The notes under the pieces: generated by a model
Databases searched by the model: none
What the model saw: the letters and a program-made list of their open reading frames with translations, nothing else
Told to the model about the DNA's origin: nothing
In this document: piece after piece, positions 17,052 through 25,491 of the stretch
Layout: the number at the start of each line of letters is the position of its first letter
How positions within the stretch are numbered: position 1 is the first letter of the stretch
Assembly (NCBI GenBank): GCA_014728045.1
Contig: WJMH01000012.1
Span: forward strand, 189,239-253,238
Length of the DNA: 64,000 bases
Direction: 5' to 3'
Source of the DNA: Candidatus Omnitrophota bacterium
GTDB taxonomy: Bacteria > Omnitrophota > Gorgyraeia > Tantalellales > Tantalellaceae
Translations under genes and position numbers: made by a program

Positions 17052-19250
17052 ATGACTGAACAGGATACCATTAACATATTGATAGTAGGAGCCGGCAAGG
17101 GAGGGAACGCCCTTATCGATGTCTTCAGAAAAATACCGGGCATAAACATAACAGCGGTGGTCGACAAGAACAGGCAGGCTCCCGGAGTGAAAAAGGCGCA
17201 GCACCTGGGTATATCCGTTTCCGAGGATTATGTTCAAATGCTTGATGATGCCGATGTCGACGAGATATTCAATGTCACCGGAAGTTCCAAAGTGCAGGAG
17301 GATCTCGAGAAAAAAGTCTCCGAAGGAGTTGAAGTGATAAGCGGGCACACTGCCAAGCTTGTCTGGGAGCTTATAAAGGATTACATGAAGGCGGAGGAAC
17401 GCGCCGAGGAAGCCAAACTGAAGGCCGCCAAAGAATACGCTGAACGCATTTTCCAGGCGGCGCCTATCTCCATATTTACAGTTGACAAGGAAAGGAAAGT
17501 GACCAGCTGGAATAAAAAAGCCCAGGAGGTCTCAGGCTATTCGGCGGATGAGATGCTGGGACGTAAGTGTAATATATTCGCCGATGAGAACGGCATGAAA
17601 AGGGATGATCTTTACGGGGTCGACAAGGGCGAGCCTATCGTCAACAAGGAGTGCACGATCCTGAAGAAGGATGGAGAAAGCATTCCGGTAGTAAAGAACG
17701 CGGATCTGCTGAAGGACGAGAAAGGCGACCTGGACGGAAGCATTGAATCTTTCGTGGACATGACCAGCCAGAAGAGATTCAGGGCCATGATCAGGTCCGC
17801 TTATACCGAACTTGATCAGATATTCCAGAGTTCAGGCGACGGCATGCTTGTTTTCGACCGGGAGCTCAGGATAATCAGGGCGAACAACACGCTTATAAAG
17901 CTCATCGGTAAGACCAGGCGGGAACTTATCGCGGCATATTGTAATAGGGTTTTCGATGAGTTCATCTCCGGCGTGCTTGAAGGGTCCATGCGCAAGATCA
18001 CTGAAGGCGCCGAATCAGTGGATAATGACGTGACTTTGACGAATAAGAGCGGTATCACTATTCCGTGTATCCTGACGGTGGCGCCTTTTCGTGACCGTGA
18101 AGGGGTTCTTGTAGGAGGAATAGCCTCTTTCAGGGATATAACCGAGCGCAAGTCCGCTGAAAAAGCCCTGCTAGAGAATATACGGCTCAAAAGCAACTTT
18201 ACTTCCATGGTATCCCATGAGCTGCGCACGCCCCTAACCGCAATAAAAGAGGGAATAGGCATCGTGCTGGACGGTTCAGCCGGGGATATAAACGATGAGC
18301 AGGAGGATTTCCTTGAAACAGCCAAGAGGAACGTTGACCGCCTCGGAAGGCTCATTAATGATGTGCTTGACTTCACTAAACTTCAGTCCGGTAAGATGGC
18401 CATGAACATATCAGAGGGGAGCATCGAGCCAGTGGTCAAAGATGTGGTGAAAATGCAGAAACCCGTGGCCGATGAAAAAGGTCTTTACCTTAAGGCCAAG
18501 GTCTCCCCGGGGCTGCCCAGCCTTCAGTTCGACCAGGACAGGATAACTCAGGTTATAATGAACTTTGTGAATAACGCGCTTAAATTCACTGAAGAAGGCG
18601 GTATAACGGTAGCGGCTTATAAAAAAGGGACGGATGTGTGCGTGTCTGTCGAAGATACAGGTCCCGGCATCAAGGAAGAGGACATGTCCAAGGTTTTCCG
18701 GGAATTCAGCCAGGTAGAGGATGCCAAAACAAGAAAAAGCGGAGGAACCGGTCTGGGACTCGCTATTTCAAGGGAAATAATAGAGCGTCACGGCGGGGAT
18801 ATCTGGGTGGAATCAATATACGGAAAGGGAAGCCAGTTCAAGTTCACACTTCCTGTGGCAAGGACTTACAAGGTACTGGTCGTGGACGACGAGGATACGT
18901 TCTTGAACTTTTGCAAGAACGTGCTCAAGGATGAAAGATACGAAGTGGTCACCGCGGGAAGCGGCATGAAGGCCATAGAATTGGTGAGGAAGGAACACCC
19001 GGACCTTATAATCATGGACCTGGTGTTGCCGGATATAAACGGGTACGAGGTCGTCGGCAGATTACGCAGTGAAAAAGAGCTTTCACATATTCCCGTGCTT
19101 GCTGTTTCCGGTTACACGGATAAGCTCAAGGAACTTGACAAAATAGAACTTCCGGCCGAAGAACTGGCTATTCCGCGGTTGACCAAACCCGTGGAGCCGG
19201 AAACGCTTCTCAATACCGTTAAGAGAATGGTCGTTTCCGGTGGGGAATAA
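17052..19250 (+). CDS. Hybrid histidine kinase with Rossmann, PAS and receiver domains
   Basis: A 732-residue protein with no obvious membrane segments. Domain order: a Rossmann NAD- or CoA-binding-like domain (residues 5-110, with GAGKGGNA), a short helix, PAS (about 132-245), PAS (about 255-370), HisKA with the phosphoacceptor in SHELRTPLT (H about 388), HATPase (N-box NFVNNALKF about 505, G1 DTGPGI about 535, G2 GGTGLGLA about 563) and a C-terminal receiver from about 609 (VVDDED, IIMDLVLPD). It should autophosphorylate in response to a cytoplasmic signal. The Rossmann domain looks like a nucleotide sensor. It starts two bases after the PilB-receiver stop and is followed by two response regulators. 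Confidence 0.92.
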   Translation: MTEQDTINILIVGAGKGGNALIDVFRKIPGINITAVVDKNRQAPGVKKAQHLGISVSEDYVQMLDDADVDEIFNVTGSSKVQEDLEKKVSEGVEVISGHTAKLVWELIKDYMKAEERAEEAKLKAAKEYAERIFQAAPISIFTVDKERKVTSWNKKAQEVSGYSADEMLGRKCNIFADENGMKRDDLYGVDKGEPIVNKECTILKKDGESIPVVKNADLLKDEKGDLDGSIESFVDMTSQKRFRAMIRSAYTELDQIFQSSGDGMLVFDRELRIIRANNTLIKLIGKTRRELIAAYCNRVFDEFISGVLEGSMRKITEGAESVDNDVTLTNKSGITIPCILTVAPFRDREGVLVGGIASFRDITERKSAEKALLENIRLKSNFTSMVSHELRTPLTAIKEGIGIVLDGSAGDINDEQEDFLETAKRNVDRLGRLINDVLDFTKLQSGKMAMNISEGSIEPVVKDVVKMQKPVADEKGLYLKAKVSPGLPSLQFDQDRITQVIMNFVNNALKFTEEGGITVAAYKKGTDVCVSVEDTGPGIKEEDMSKVFREFSQVEDAKTRKSGGTGLGLAISREIIERHGGDIWVESIYGKGSQFKFTLPVARTYKVLVVDDEDTFLNFCKNVLKDERYEVVTAGSGMKAIELVRKEHPDLIIMDLVLPDINGYEVVGRLRSEKELSHIPVLAVSGYTDKLKELDKIELPAEELAIPRLTKPVEPETLLNTVKRMVVSGGE

Positions 19251-19269
19251 ATGACGAGGAGGCATTATC

Positions 19270-19644
19270 GTGAACGGTAAAAAGAAAGTGCTTATAGTGG
19301 ATGATGAACCCGATATACTTAAATCGGTGGTTTTTCGCGTCAAGAAAGCCGGGTATGACACACTGGAAGCCTCTGACGGAGAGACTTGCATAGATATCGC
19401 CAGGGCCAAGAGTCCCGATCTGGTTTTGCTGGACTGGAGACTGCCGGGGAAGAACGGGGGTGAAGTATATAAGGAGCTTAAGGCGCACGAAGGAACGAAA
19501 GATATCCCCGTTATTATACTCACCGCCAGCAGGGAAACGGAAAATCTTGACGTAAAACTTAAAGATATCGGTATCGAAAACGTCATTATCAAACCATATG
19601 AACCTTCAGAACTCATACAAAAGATCAAGGACCTCATAGGTTAA
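19270..19644 (+). CDS. Response regulator receiver protein
   Basis: A 124-residue stand-alone receiver domain. The acidic pair is in VDDEPD, the phosphoacceptor in LLDWRLPG (about residue 57), the threonine in ILTASRE and the lysine in IKPYEP. It starts at GTG 19270, preceded by a GAGGAGG ribosome site. It lies between the hybrid kinase and a DNA-binding-type regulator, so it is probably part of the same phosphorelay. No output domain is present. Confidence 0.9.
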   Translation: MNGKKKVLIVDDEPDILKSVVFRVKKAGYDTLEASDGETCIDIARAKSPDLVLLDWRLPGKNGGEVYKELKAHEGTKDIPVIILTASRETENLDVKLKDIGIENVIIKPYEPSELIQKIKDLIG

Positions 19645-19654
19645 GGAGAGATTT

Positions 19655-20239
19655 ATGAACAGCGAAGGAATAGTTCTAATAGTAGATGACGATAACAGGA
19701 TAATCACCCTTTTGGAGGAAATAATAACCCCGATGGTGGAAGAGAAGGTCGTATGTGCCTCTTCGGGGAAGGAGGCAAAGGACATAATCGCAAAAAACAG
19801 GCTTAACCTTGCGATACTGGATTATCGGCTTCCCGATACTGACGGGATAGAACTGATGAAACTCATAAAGGAGAAGGACGAGGAGATCCCCGTGATAATA
19901 ATAACAGGCTTTGGCTCCATAGAGACGGGGGTCGAAGCAATAAAAAAGGGGGCGTATGATTACATATTAAAACCTTTCCACCCTGAGAAGATACATGCCC
20001 TGGTCAGGAGACTTGTTTCGTACCGGGAAATGGAGAAGGAGAACAGGTCCCTTCGCAATGAACTGGAAAGTAAGTTTTTCAGGACCAATTCACTGAAAGA
20101 GCATGAAAAGGCCCTTATAAGGAAGGTGCTCGCCGAATGTGATAATAATATCAAGAAAGCATCAAAAGAACTGGGCATTTCACCACTTGTACTTAACCTC
20201 AAGATCAGAAAACTAGGTCTAACCAGAGCATCTAAATGA
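19655..20239 (+). CDS. Response regulator with C-terminal Fis-type helix-turn-helix
   Basis: A 194-residue two-domain regulator. Residues 1-120 are a receiver with VDDDNRI, the phosphoacceptor in ILDYRLPDTDG and the lysine in LKPFHPEK. After a charged linker rich in glutamate and arginine, residues about 150-192 form a Fis-family helix-turn-helix (KASKELGISPLVLNLKIRKL). This is an NtrC-like regulator lacking the AAA+ sigma-54 domain, as in the PrrA/ActR class, so it probably binds DNA without needing sigma-54. It closes the signalling block and lies directly upstream of the glycan locus promoter, whose control by this protein is plausible but unproven. The ribosome site TAAGGAGAG is strong. 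Confidence 0.88.
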   Translation: MNSEGIVLIVDDDNRIITLLEEIITPMVEEKVVCASSGKEAKDIIAKNRLNLAILDYRLPDTDGIELMKLIKEKDEEIPVIIITGFGSIETGVEAIKKGAYDYILKPFHPEKIHALVRRLVSYREMEKENRSLRNELESKFFRTNSLKEHEKALIRKVLAECDNNIKKASKELGISPLVLNLKIRKLGLTRASK

Positions 20240-20264
20240 TAAGTTATTATAAATAAATAACTTA
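20240..20264. repeat. A+T-rich inverted repeat after the signalling block
   Basis: Perfect 9-base arms at 20240-20248 and 20256-20264 surround a 7-base loop just after the stop of the Fis-type regulator. The stem is nearly all A+T and no T-run follows, so it would be at best a weak terminator. The rest of the 219-base gap holds a TAACTC/GAGTTA inverted repeat (20305-20310, 20333-20338), which could be an operator, and the promoter at 20422. Confidence 0.4.
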
Positions 20265-20421
20265 TACTCATATCTTGGGCATACCAGTTACACTCCTGCG
20301 CCATTAACTCACTTAACTATTTATAAACAAACGAGTTACAGTAAATTCGCAGTTAGATCATATCTGGATCTTATCCTGTTCCGGGATAATCCGGGTAAAA
20401 AGGGCGGAATGTAAAAATTTA

Positions 20422-20450
20422 TTGACATAATATGTGTTAGTCTATATAAT
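20422..20450 (+). promoter_or_regulatory. Perfect-consensus sigma-70 promoter of the glycan locus
   Basis: TTGACA at 20422-20427 and TATAAT at 20445-20450 are separated by exactly 17 bases, a full match to the housekeeping consensus. Transcription should start at about 20457, only two bases before the ATG at 20459, so the first gene would have a leaderless or nearly leaderless mRNA. It is the only strong promoter I see before the run of glycan genes reaching the right edge of the window. Confidence 0.85.
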
Positions 20451-20458
20451 ATCGTTCA

Positions 20459-20848
20459 ATGAATGAACACCATTTAAAAGAAGATTTTTTTAAGATCTTA
20501 CGCCTTTTATCCTCGAAAGAGGACCTTTCCCAAAGAGACTTGTCCGGGCATCTTGATATGTCGCTGGGCAAGACGAACTATCTGCTCAAAGCCATGATCA
20601 AAAGAGGTCTTATAATGGTCAGGAACTTTTATGTCCGGGACAATAAGATCAAAAAAGTCAAATATGTGCTCACCAAAGAAGGATTTGACGTCAAACTACA
20701 GTGGGCCTATGAATACCTGAAAAGAAAGGAGCAGGAATATCTGGACCTTAAAAGAGAGCTGGAGAAGGATACCGGGAATATGAACTTCGGCGGTGACATG
20801 GAGAACGCCGATATGGATTCACAGGATACGCTGGAGGAAATGATATGA
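20459..20848 (+). CDS. EPS-associated MarR-family transcriptional regulator
   Basis: A 129-residue winged-helix protein of the type found at the head of exopolysaccharide loci (EPS-associated MarR family). The helix-turn-helix spans about residues 24-47 ([20 protein letters not shown]), the wing is at about 55-75, and a charged coiled-coil-like helix (about 80-105) probably mediates dimers. It is the first gene after the consensus promoter and overlaps rfbA by 4 bases (ATGA), so it may regulate the operon and itself. There is no ribosome site; no alternative ATG occurs before residue 34, which would delete the recognition region, so the ATG almost at the transcription start is the best choice. 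The last 25 residues are acidic. Confidence 0.85.
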   Translation: MNEHHLKEDFFKILRLLSSKEDLSQRDLSGHLDMSLGKTNYLLKAMIKRGLIMVRNFYVRDNKIKKVKYVLTKEGFDVKLQWAYEYLKRKEQEYLDLKRELEKDTGNMNFGGDMENADMDSQDTLEEMI

Positions 20849-21750
20849 AGGGAATTATACTGGCCGGAGGAAGGGCCACCAGACTCTATCCGGTAACTAA
20901 AAGTACCTGCAAGCAGATGCTCCCGGTGTATGACAAGCCCATGATCTATTATCCTTTATCGGTATTGATGCTCGCCGGGATCAGGGATGTACTCGTTATT
21001 TCAACACCCGTTGATCTACCGAGGTTCAGAGAACTTTTAGGTACGGGCGAAGAACTTGGCATCAGGATATCATATGAGGTGCAGCCCAAACCCGGCGGGA
21101 TAGCGGAAGCTTTCATCGTGGGAGAGAAGTTCATAGCCGGTGAAGACGTGTGCCTTATCCTCGGGGATAATATTTTCTTCGGGCACGGTCTTACCGAACT
21201 CCTGCAGCAAGCCGCCGAGAGCACGGACCAGGCGGTGATCTTCGGTTACTATACAAAAGAGCCCCAGAGATACGGTGTTGTCGAATTCGACCAGGATCAG
21301 AACGTTTTATCCATAGAAGAGAAACCGGACTTGCCGAGATCCAATTACGCGGTTTGCGGTCTTTATTTTTATCCTAATGATGTAGTGGGTATATCCAAGA
21401 AGATCGAGCCTTCCTCCCGCGGGGAGCTTGAGATAACCGATATCAATAACGTTTATCTTAGAGAAGGCAGGCTCAGGGTCAAGACGCTGGGGCGCGGGTT
21501 CGCGTGGCTTGATACCGGAACACACGATTCGCTTCTTGACGGCTCTTATTTCATAAAGACCGTGGAGGAAAGGCAGGGGCTGAAGATAGGGTGTATAGAA
21601 GAGGTGGCCTACAGGATGGGATATATAGACCAGGAGCAGCTTAAAAGACTCGCTGGGCGGATGAACTCAAGTTACGGCCGGTATCTCATCGAGGTGATCA
21701 ACGAGGAAAGCTCCGAAAGCGCGGGACTAATGGAGCGGGGCGGAAATTGA
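20845..21750 (+). CDS. rfbA: Glucose-1-phosphate thymidylyltransferase
   Basis: A 301-residue enzyme (RmlA/RfbA) that makes dTDP-glucose from glucose-1-phosphate and dTTP, the entry to dTDP-deoxysugars such as rhamnose. The signature [13 protein letters not shown] is at the N-terminus, followed by [17 protein letters not shown], and the family's VEFD and EEKP blocks are present. Length matches the family. It overlaps the MarR gene by 4 bases and precedes rfbC. The dehydratase rfbB and reductase rfbD are not in the window, so the pathway must be completed elsewhere. Confidence 0.96.
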   Translation: MKGIILAGGRATRLYPVTKSTCKQMLPVYDKPMIYYPLSVLMLAGIRDVLVISTPVDLPRFRELLGTGEELGIRISYEVQPKPGGIAEAFIVGEKFIAGEDVCLILGDNIFFGHGLTELLQQAAESTDQAVIFGYYTKEPQRYGVVEFDQDQNVLSIEEKPDLPRSNYAVCGLYFYPNDVVGISKKIEPSSRGELEITDINNVYLREGRLRVKTLGRGFAWLDTGTHDSLLDGSYFIKTVEERQGLKIGCIEEVAYRMGYIDQEQLKRLAGRMNSSYGRYLIEVINEESSESAGLMERGGN

Positions 21751-21774
21751 GAGGGATCCATCTAAGAGGAGTAA

Positions 21775-22347
21775 ATGATGCCGTTTGAATTTACCAGACT
21801 TGAGATACCGGAGGTCGTGCTCATAAGCCCGCGGGTCTTTGAGGACAGCCGGGGGTTCTTCATGGAGACCTATAAGCACACCGATTTTGCCGGTGCGGGC
21901 ATAAATGATCGGTTTTTGCAGGATAATCATTCCAGATCGTTCGAAAAGGGCACCCTGAGAGGACTGCATTACCAGGCGGAGCCCCGGAGCCAGGCTAAAC
22001 TCATAAGGGTTGTCAGGGGGAGCATATTTGACGTGGCCGTGGACATTAGGCCGGGGTCGCCCGCGTGCGGCCGATGGGTTTCAGCTGTTCTTACCGACCG
22101 GGGCAAAGAAATGCTTTATATCCCCAGGGGTTTTGCCCACGGGTTCTGCACTCTGGAGGAAGATACCGAAGTGATATACAAGTGCAGTGATGTTTATTCG
22201 CCGGAACATGAACGGGGTATCATCTGGGATGATGCCGCTATGTCTATAGAATGGCCGGTAGAGGATCCGACTTTGTCTGAGAGGGACAGTTGCTGGCCCG
22301 GTTTAGAGGAAGCTTGCGCGGGTGCGGGCCGGGAAACAAGGCCGTAA
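21775..22347 (+). CDS. rfbC: dTDP-4-dehydrorhamnose 3,5-epimerase
   Basis: A 190-residue cupin-fold epimerase (RmlC/RfbC) that converts dTDP-4-keto-6-deoxyglucose to the L-rhamno form. The conserved DNHSRS and GTLRGLHYQ stretch with its catalytic histidine, the GSIFDVAVDIR strand and the YIPRGFAHGF motif are all present. The ATG is doubled (ATGATG) after an AGAGGAG ribosome site. It follows rfbA by 24 bases. With rfbA it indicates a dTDP-rhamnose-type or other dTDP-6-deoxysugar in the glycan. Confidence 0.95.
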   Translation: MMPFEFTRLEIPEVVLISPRVFEDSRGFFMETYKHTDFAGAGINDRFLQDNHSRSFEKGTLRGLHYQAEPRSQAKLIRVVRGSIFDVAVDIRPGSPACGRWVSAVLTDRGKEMLYIPRGFAHGFCTLEEDTEVIYKCSDVYSPEHERGIIWDDAAMSIEWPVEDPTLSERDSCWPGLEEACAGAGRETRP

Positions 22348-22376
22348 GGCCGCTTTGAAAATACAAAAGGAGTCTT

Positions 22377-23402
22377 ATGTTAAACGATAAAAACATACTT
22401 ATAACCGGCGGGACAGGTTCTTTCGGCAAGAAGTTCGTCGAGGCCGTTCTGGGCAAATACAGACCGAAAAAGATCATAGTTTTCAGCCGAGACGAGTTCA
22501 AACAGTATCAGATGTCCAAGATCTTCCCTGATTCAAAGTATCCTATCAGGTTCTTTCTCGGGGATATCAGGGATAAGAGCAGGCTTTACCGCGCCTTCGA
22601 GGGTGTTGATTATGTGATCCACGCGGCTGCTCTTAAACAGGTCCCGGCACTGGAATATAACCCCATAGAGGCGGTCAAGACGAACGTCGTGGGAGCCGAT
22701 AACATCGTAGATGCCGCCATTGATACCGGGGTCGAAAAGGTTATAGCCCTTTCGACAGATAAAGCGGTCAATCCCATCAACCTGTACGGGGCTACGAAAC
22801 TGGTGGCCGAAAAGATATTCGTTGCCGGCAACGCTTACGGCGGCGAAAAGACGACCTTTTCGGTCGTAAGATACGGGAACGTCATAGGTTCCAGGGGAAG
22901 TGTCATACCGTTCTTCCTGGACCTTAAGCAGAGGGGCCTCAGGGAATTCCCGATAACGCATGAGAAGATGACCCGGTTCTGGATAACTCTGGACCAGGGG
23001 GTCGATCTGGTCTTGAAGGCCGTTGAGGAAACCGTGGGAGGGGAGGTTTTCGTTCCCCGGATACCCTCGATGAAGATATGCGATCTGGCCAGGGCGATCG
23101 ATCCCGGTTGCCGCTTCAAGGTAATAGGCGTAAGGCCGGGCGAGAAGATCCACGAAACCCTCGTTTCGGAGGACGAAGCCCGAGCGGTCAGGGAATTCGA
23201 CGGCATATACGTCATGCTTCCCCAGTTCTTTGAAAGGAAGGAAGTGCACCAGAAATATGACAAATACCCTTCCGTGCCCGAGGGTTTCGCGTACAGAAGC
23301 GATAATAACGGAGAATGGCTTACTGTCGATGATCTATGCCAAATGATAAAGGTTGAAAAGAATGAAAAAGATACCTTATGCCAGACAATCGATAAGCGAT
23401 AA
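22377..23402 (+). CDS. pseB: UDP-GlcNAc 4,6-dehydratase (inverting), pseudaminic acid step 1
   Basis: A 341-residue SDR-fold enzyme of the PseB/FlaA1 type that dehydrates and C5-epimerises UDP-GlcNAc to the 4-keto L-arabino-hexose intermediate. The NAD(P) motif TGGTGSFGK is at residues 10-18, followed by VFSRDEFKQYQM, and the YGATK active-site block is at about 140. The gene is directly followed, with overlap, by pseC, the same pair as in Campylobacter and Helicobacter flagellin glycosylation loci. The ribosome site AAAGGAG is strong. The product is cytoplasmic, despite FlaA1 homologues in some species being membrane-bound; no membrane segment is seen here. Confidence 0.94.
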   Translation: MLNDKNILITGGTGSFGKKFVEAVLGKYRPKKIIVFSRDEFKQYQMSKIFPDSKYPIRFFLGDIRDKSRLYRAFEGVDYVIHAAALKQVPALEYNPIEAVKTNVVGADNIVDAAIDTGVEKVIALSTDKAVNPINLYGATKLVAEKIFVAGNAYGGEKTTFSVVRYGNVIGSRGSVIPFFLDLKQRGLREFPITHEKMTRFWITLDQGVDLVLKAVEETVGGEVFVPRIPSMKICDLARAIDPGCRFKVIGVRPGEKIHETLVSEDEARAVREFDGIYVMLPQFFERKEVHQKYDKYPSVPEGFAYRSDNNGEWLTVDDLCQMIKVEKNEKDTLCQTIDKR

Positions 23403-24543
23403 AGATATCAAGGCTCTTCTAAAGGCTACCGGATCCGACTGGCTGACCCAGGGTCCCGAGGTAAGAAAATTCGAGGAAGACCTGGCCGGATACGTCGGGG
23501 CGAAACACGCTGTTGCCGTATCCAGCGGCACCGCCGCACTTCATCTTGCCATGCTGGCTTTGGGGGTGGGCCAAGGCGATAAGGTCCTGACATCGCCGGT
23601 GACGTTCGCGGCCAGCGCCAATTGCGCGCTTTATGTGGGGGCCGAGCCGGCGTTCATTGATATCGACGGGACCACTTATCACATGGATCCGGAAAAACTC
23701 GACAGTTTTCTCGAAAAGCCTTCCAACCGCAAGCGGGTCAAAGCGGTCATCCTGGTCCACTTGATGGGTACGGTCGCCGATATAGTCGGCATAAAGAGGA
23801 TCTGTGACAGGTACGGTATACCGCTGGTAGAGGACGCGGCCCACGCTTTGGGGGCGCGGTACAGCTCGAGGGGCAAGTGGTTCAAAACGGGTAGCTGCGC
23901 TCATTCAAAAGCCGTGATAGCGAGTTTCCACCCGATAAAACACATTACTACCGGTGAAGGCGGAGCTGTCTTCACGAACGATAAGAACGTTTATGAAAGG
24001 ATCCTGCGGTTCAGGCATCACGGTATGGTCAAGGGAGGCAGCGACCTGGCCCCGCATTTAAAAAAGTACAGTCGCCAGCAGTGGTTCTACGACATACCGG
24101 AGGTGGGCTTCAATTACAGGATAACCGATTTCCAGTGCGCGCTTGGAAGCAGCCAGCTGAAGCGGCTGGATGAATTTGTTGAAAAACGCAGGAAGATCGC
24201 GGCCAGGTACAACGAGGCGTTCTCCGATATGGACCAGATACAGCTTCCCTGCCAGAGGGGGAACAGCTATGCGTCATATCATCTTTATGTGATAAGGGTG
24301 CCCGCGGAGAAAAGGGACGCTTTGTACGCTTACCTGAGGGGGAAAAATATCCTTACCCAGGTCAATTATATTCCCGTGCATCTATTCTCGCATTACGGGA
24401 AGAACTTCGGTTACGCCCCCGGGGATTATCCGGAGGCCGAGCGGTATTTCGAGGAATGCCTGAGCCTTCCGATGTATCCATCTCTGGGTGAGAAGGACCA
24501 GAACAGGGTCATAAAGAACATAAGGGGATTTTTCAGGACATGA
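23362..24543 (+). CDS. pseC: UDP-4-keto-6-deoxy-GlcNAc aminotransferase, pseudaminic acid step 2
   Basis: A 393-residue PLP enzyme of the DegT/DnrJ/EryC1 family, PseC branch, that transfers an amino group to C4 of the PseB product. The PLP lysine is in HPIKHITTGEGGAV (K193), and VEDAAHALGA carries the PLP-binding aspartate. The frame is open back to a TTG at 23353; ATG 23362 is preferred because an AAAGG site lies about 10 bases upstream. It overlaps pseB by 41 bases and the next gene by 4. Sequence and context agree well, so alternative aminotransferase substrates are unlikely. Confidence 0.93.
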   Translation: MKKIPYARQSISDKDIKALLKATGSDWLTQGPEVRKFEEDLAGYVGAKHAVAVSSGTAALHLAMLALGVGQGDKVLTSPVTFAASANCALYVGAEPAFIDIDGTTYHMDPEKLDSFLEKPSNRKRVKAVILVHLMGTVADIVGIKRICDRYGIPLVEDAAHALGARYSSRGKWFKTGSCAHSKAVIASFHPIKHITTGEGGAVFTNDKNVYERILRFRHHGMVKGGSDLAPHLKKYSRQQWFYDIPEVGFNYRITDFQCALGSSQLKRLDEFVEKRRKIAARYNEAFSDMDQIQLPCQRGNSYASYHLYVIRVPAEKRDALYAYLRGKNILTQVNYIPVHLFSHYGKNFGYAPGDYPEAERYFEECLSLPMYPSLGEKDQNRVIKNIRGFFRT

Positions 24544-25466
24544 GCGGTCGACATTTGGACAGAATGTGCCTGGGGTCGGTTCAGCTGGGCATTGACTACG
24601 GGATATCAAACAAGAAGGGGATGGTTCCTTCCGCGGAAGCCCATGATATGCTCGGATACGCTTTCCAGAAGGGGGTTAGATTCATAGATACCGCCGCTGA
24701 TTACGGTAAGAGTGAAGAGGTGATAGGCGAATTCACCAAGAACTCAGGTAACTATTTCAAGGTAATAACCAAGGTCAGCGCCTCCCCCGGCAGCGACAGG
24801 GCTTATCTCGAAGAGAGTATTTACACTTCCCTAGACAGGCTGAACGCGGATAGACTTTACGGTGTCTTGGTACATTCGTTCGGTGACTTTTTGAACAACT
24901 CTCGCGTATGGGATGCCGTTTCGGCGCTTCGCCAGAAGGGGCTCATAGAAAAAACAGGTTTTTCCCTGTACAAGCCTCTTGAGCTTGAAATGCTCTTCGA
25001 GCGGGGGATATCCTTCGATCTTATCCAGATTCCGTTCAGCGTTTTCGACAGAAGGTTCGTTCCTTATCTGAAACGCCTTAAGGGAATGGAGGTCGAGATA
25101 CACGCCAGGTCCGTCTTTCTGCAGGGGCTTGCTTTTATGGGGCCTGAGCAGCTTCCTGAATGCTTGAAGGGTGCCGGGGGAGCTGTCAGGAACCTGCGTT
25201 CCGCCTCGGCCCGGGAAGGGCTTCCGCTGCATAAAATGTGCATTGACGCAGTCTTGAGCGAGGATCTGATCGACAAGGTCATAGTAGGGGTGGACGGTTT
25301 CGATCAGCTTAAGGATAATATCGGTATTTTTTCGACCTTTGGCAGGACGGATACGCTCCAGGGTATGCTGGCGGGATCCGAGATAGAGGATGAAGATATA
25401 CTTATGCCTTACAGGTGGCGCTTGAAGAGGGTAGCCGAGTTCCAGGAAGGGGAACTCAACGCTTGA
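24540..25466 (+). CDS. Aldo/keto reductase
   Basis: A 308-residue (beta/alpha)8 NADPH-dependent oxidoreductase. The N-terminal LGSVQLGIDYGI strand and the catalytic block FIDTAADYGKSE with the aspartate and tyrosine are clear; the lysine lies in ITKVSAS and the later histidine in LVHSF. It overlaps pseC (ATGA). Aldo/keto reductases occur beside pseudaminic acid genes in many genomes, where their substrate is unknown. It could reduce a keto-sugar to a nonulosonic acid variant, or supply a modified acyl group, but the sequence does not decide. Confidence 0.85.
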   Translation: MSGRHLDRMCLGSVQLGIDYGISNKKGMVPSAEAHDMLGYAFQKGVRFIDTAADYGKSEEVIGEFTKNSGNYFKVITKVSASPGSDRAYLEESIYTSLDRLNADRLYGVLVHSFGDFLNNSRVWDAVSALRQKGLIEKTGFSLYKPLELEMLFERGISFDLIQIPFSVFDRRFVPYLKRLKGMEVEIHARSVFLQGLAFMGPEQLPECLKGAGGAVRNLRSASAREGLPLHKMCIDAVLSEDLIDKVIVGVDGFDQLKDNIGIFSTFGRTDTLQGMLAGSEIEDEDILMPYRWRLKRVAEFQEGELNA

Positions 25467-25491
25467 ACTTCTATAAATACAGGTAAGGACC

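Noticed and set aside
20240-20458. Small RNA or tRNA in the gap before the glycan locus
   Set aside because: No cloverleaf-type T-loop or strong structured element is visible; the gap is explained by an A+T-rich repeat and a promoter.
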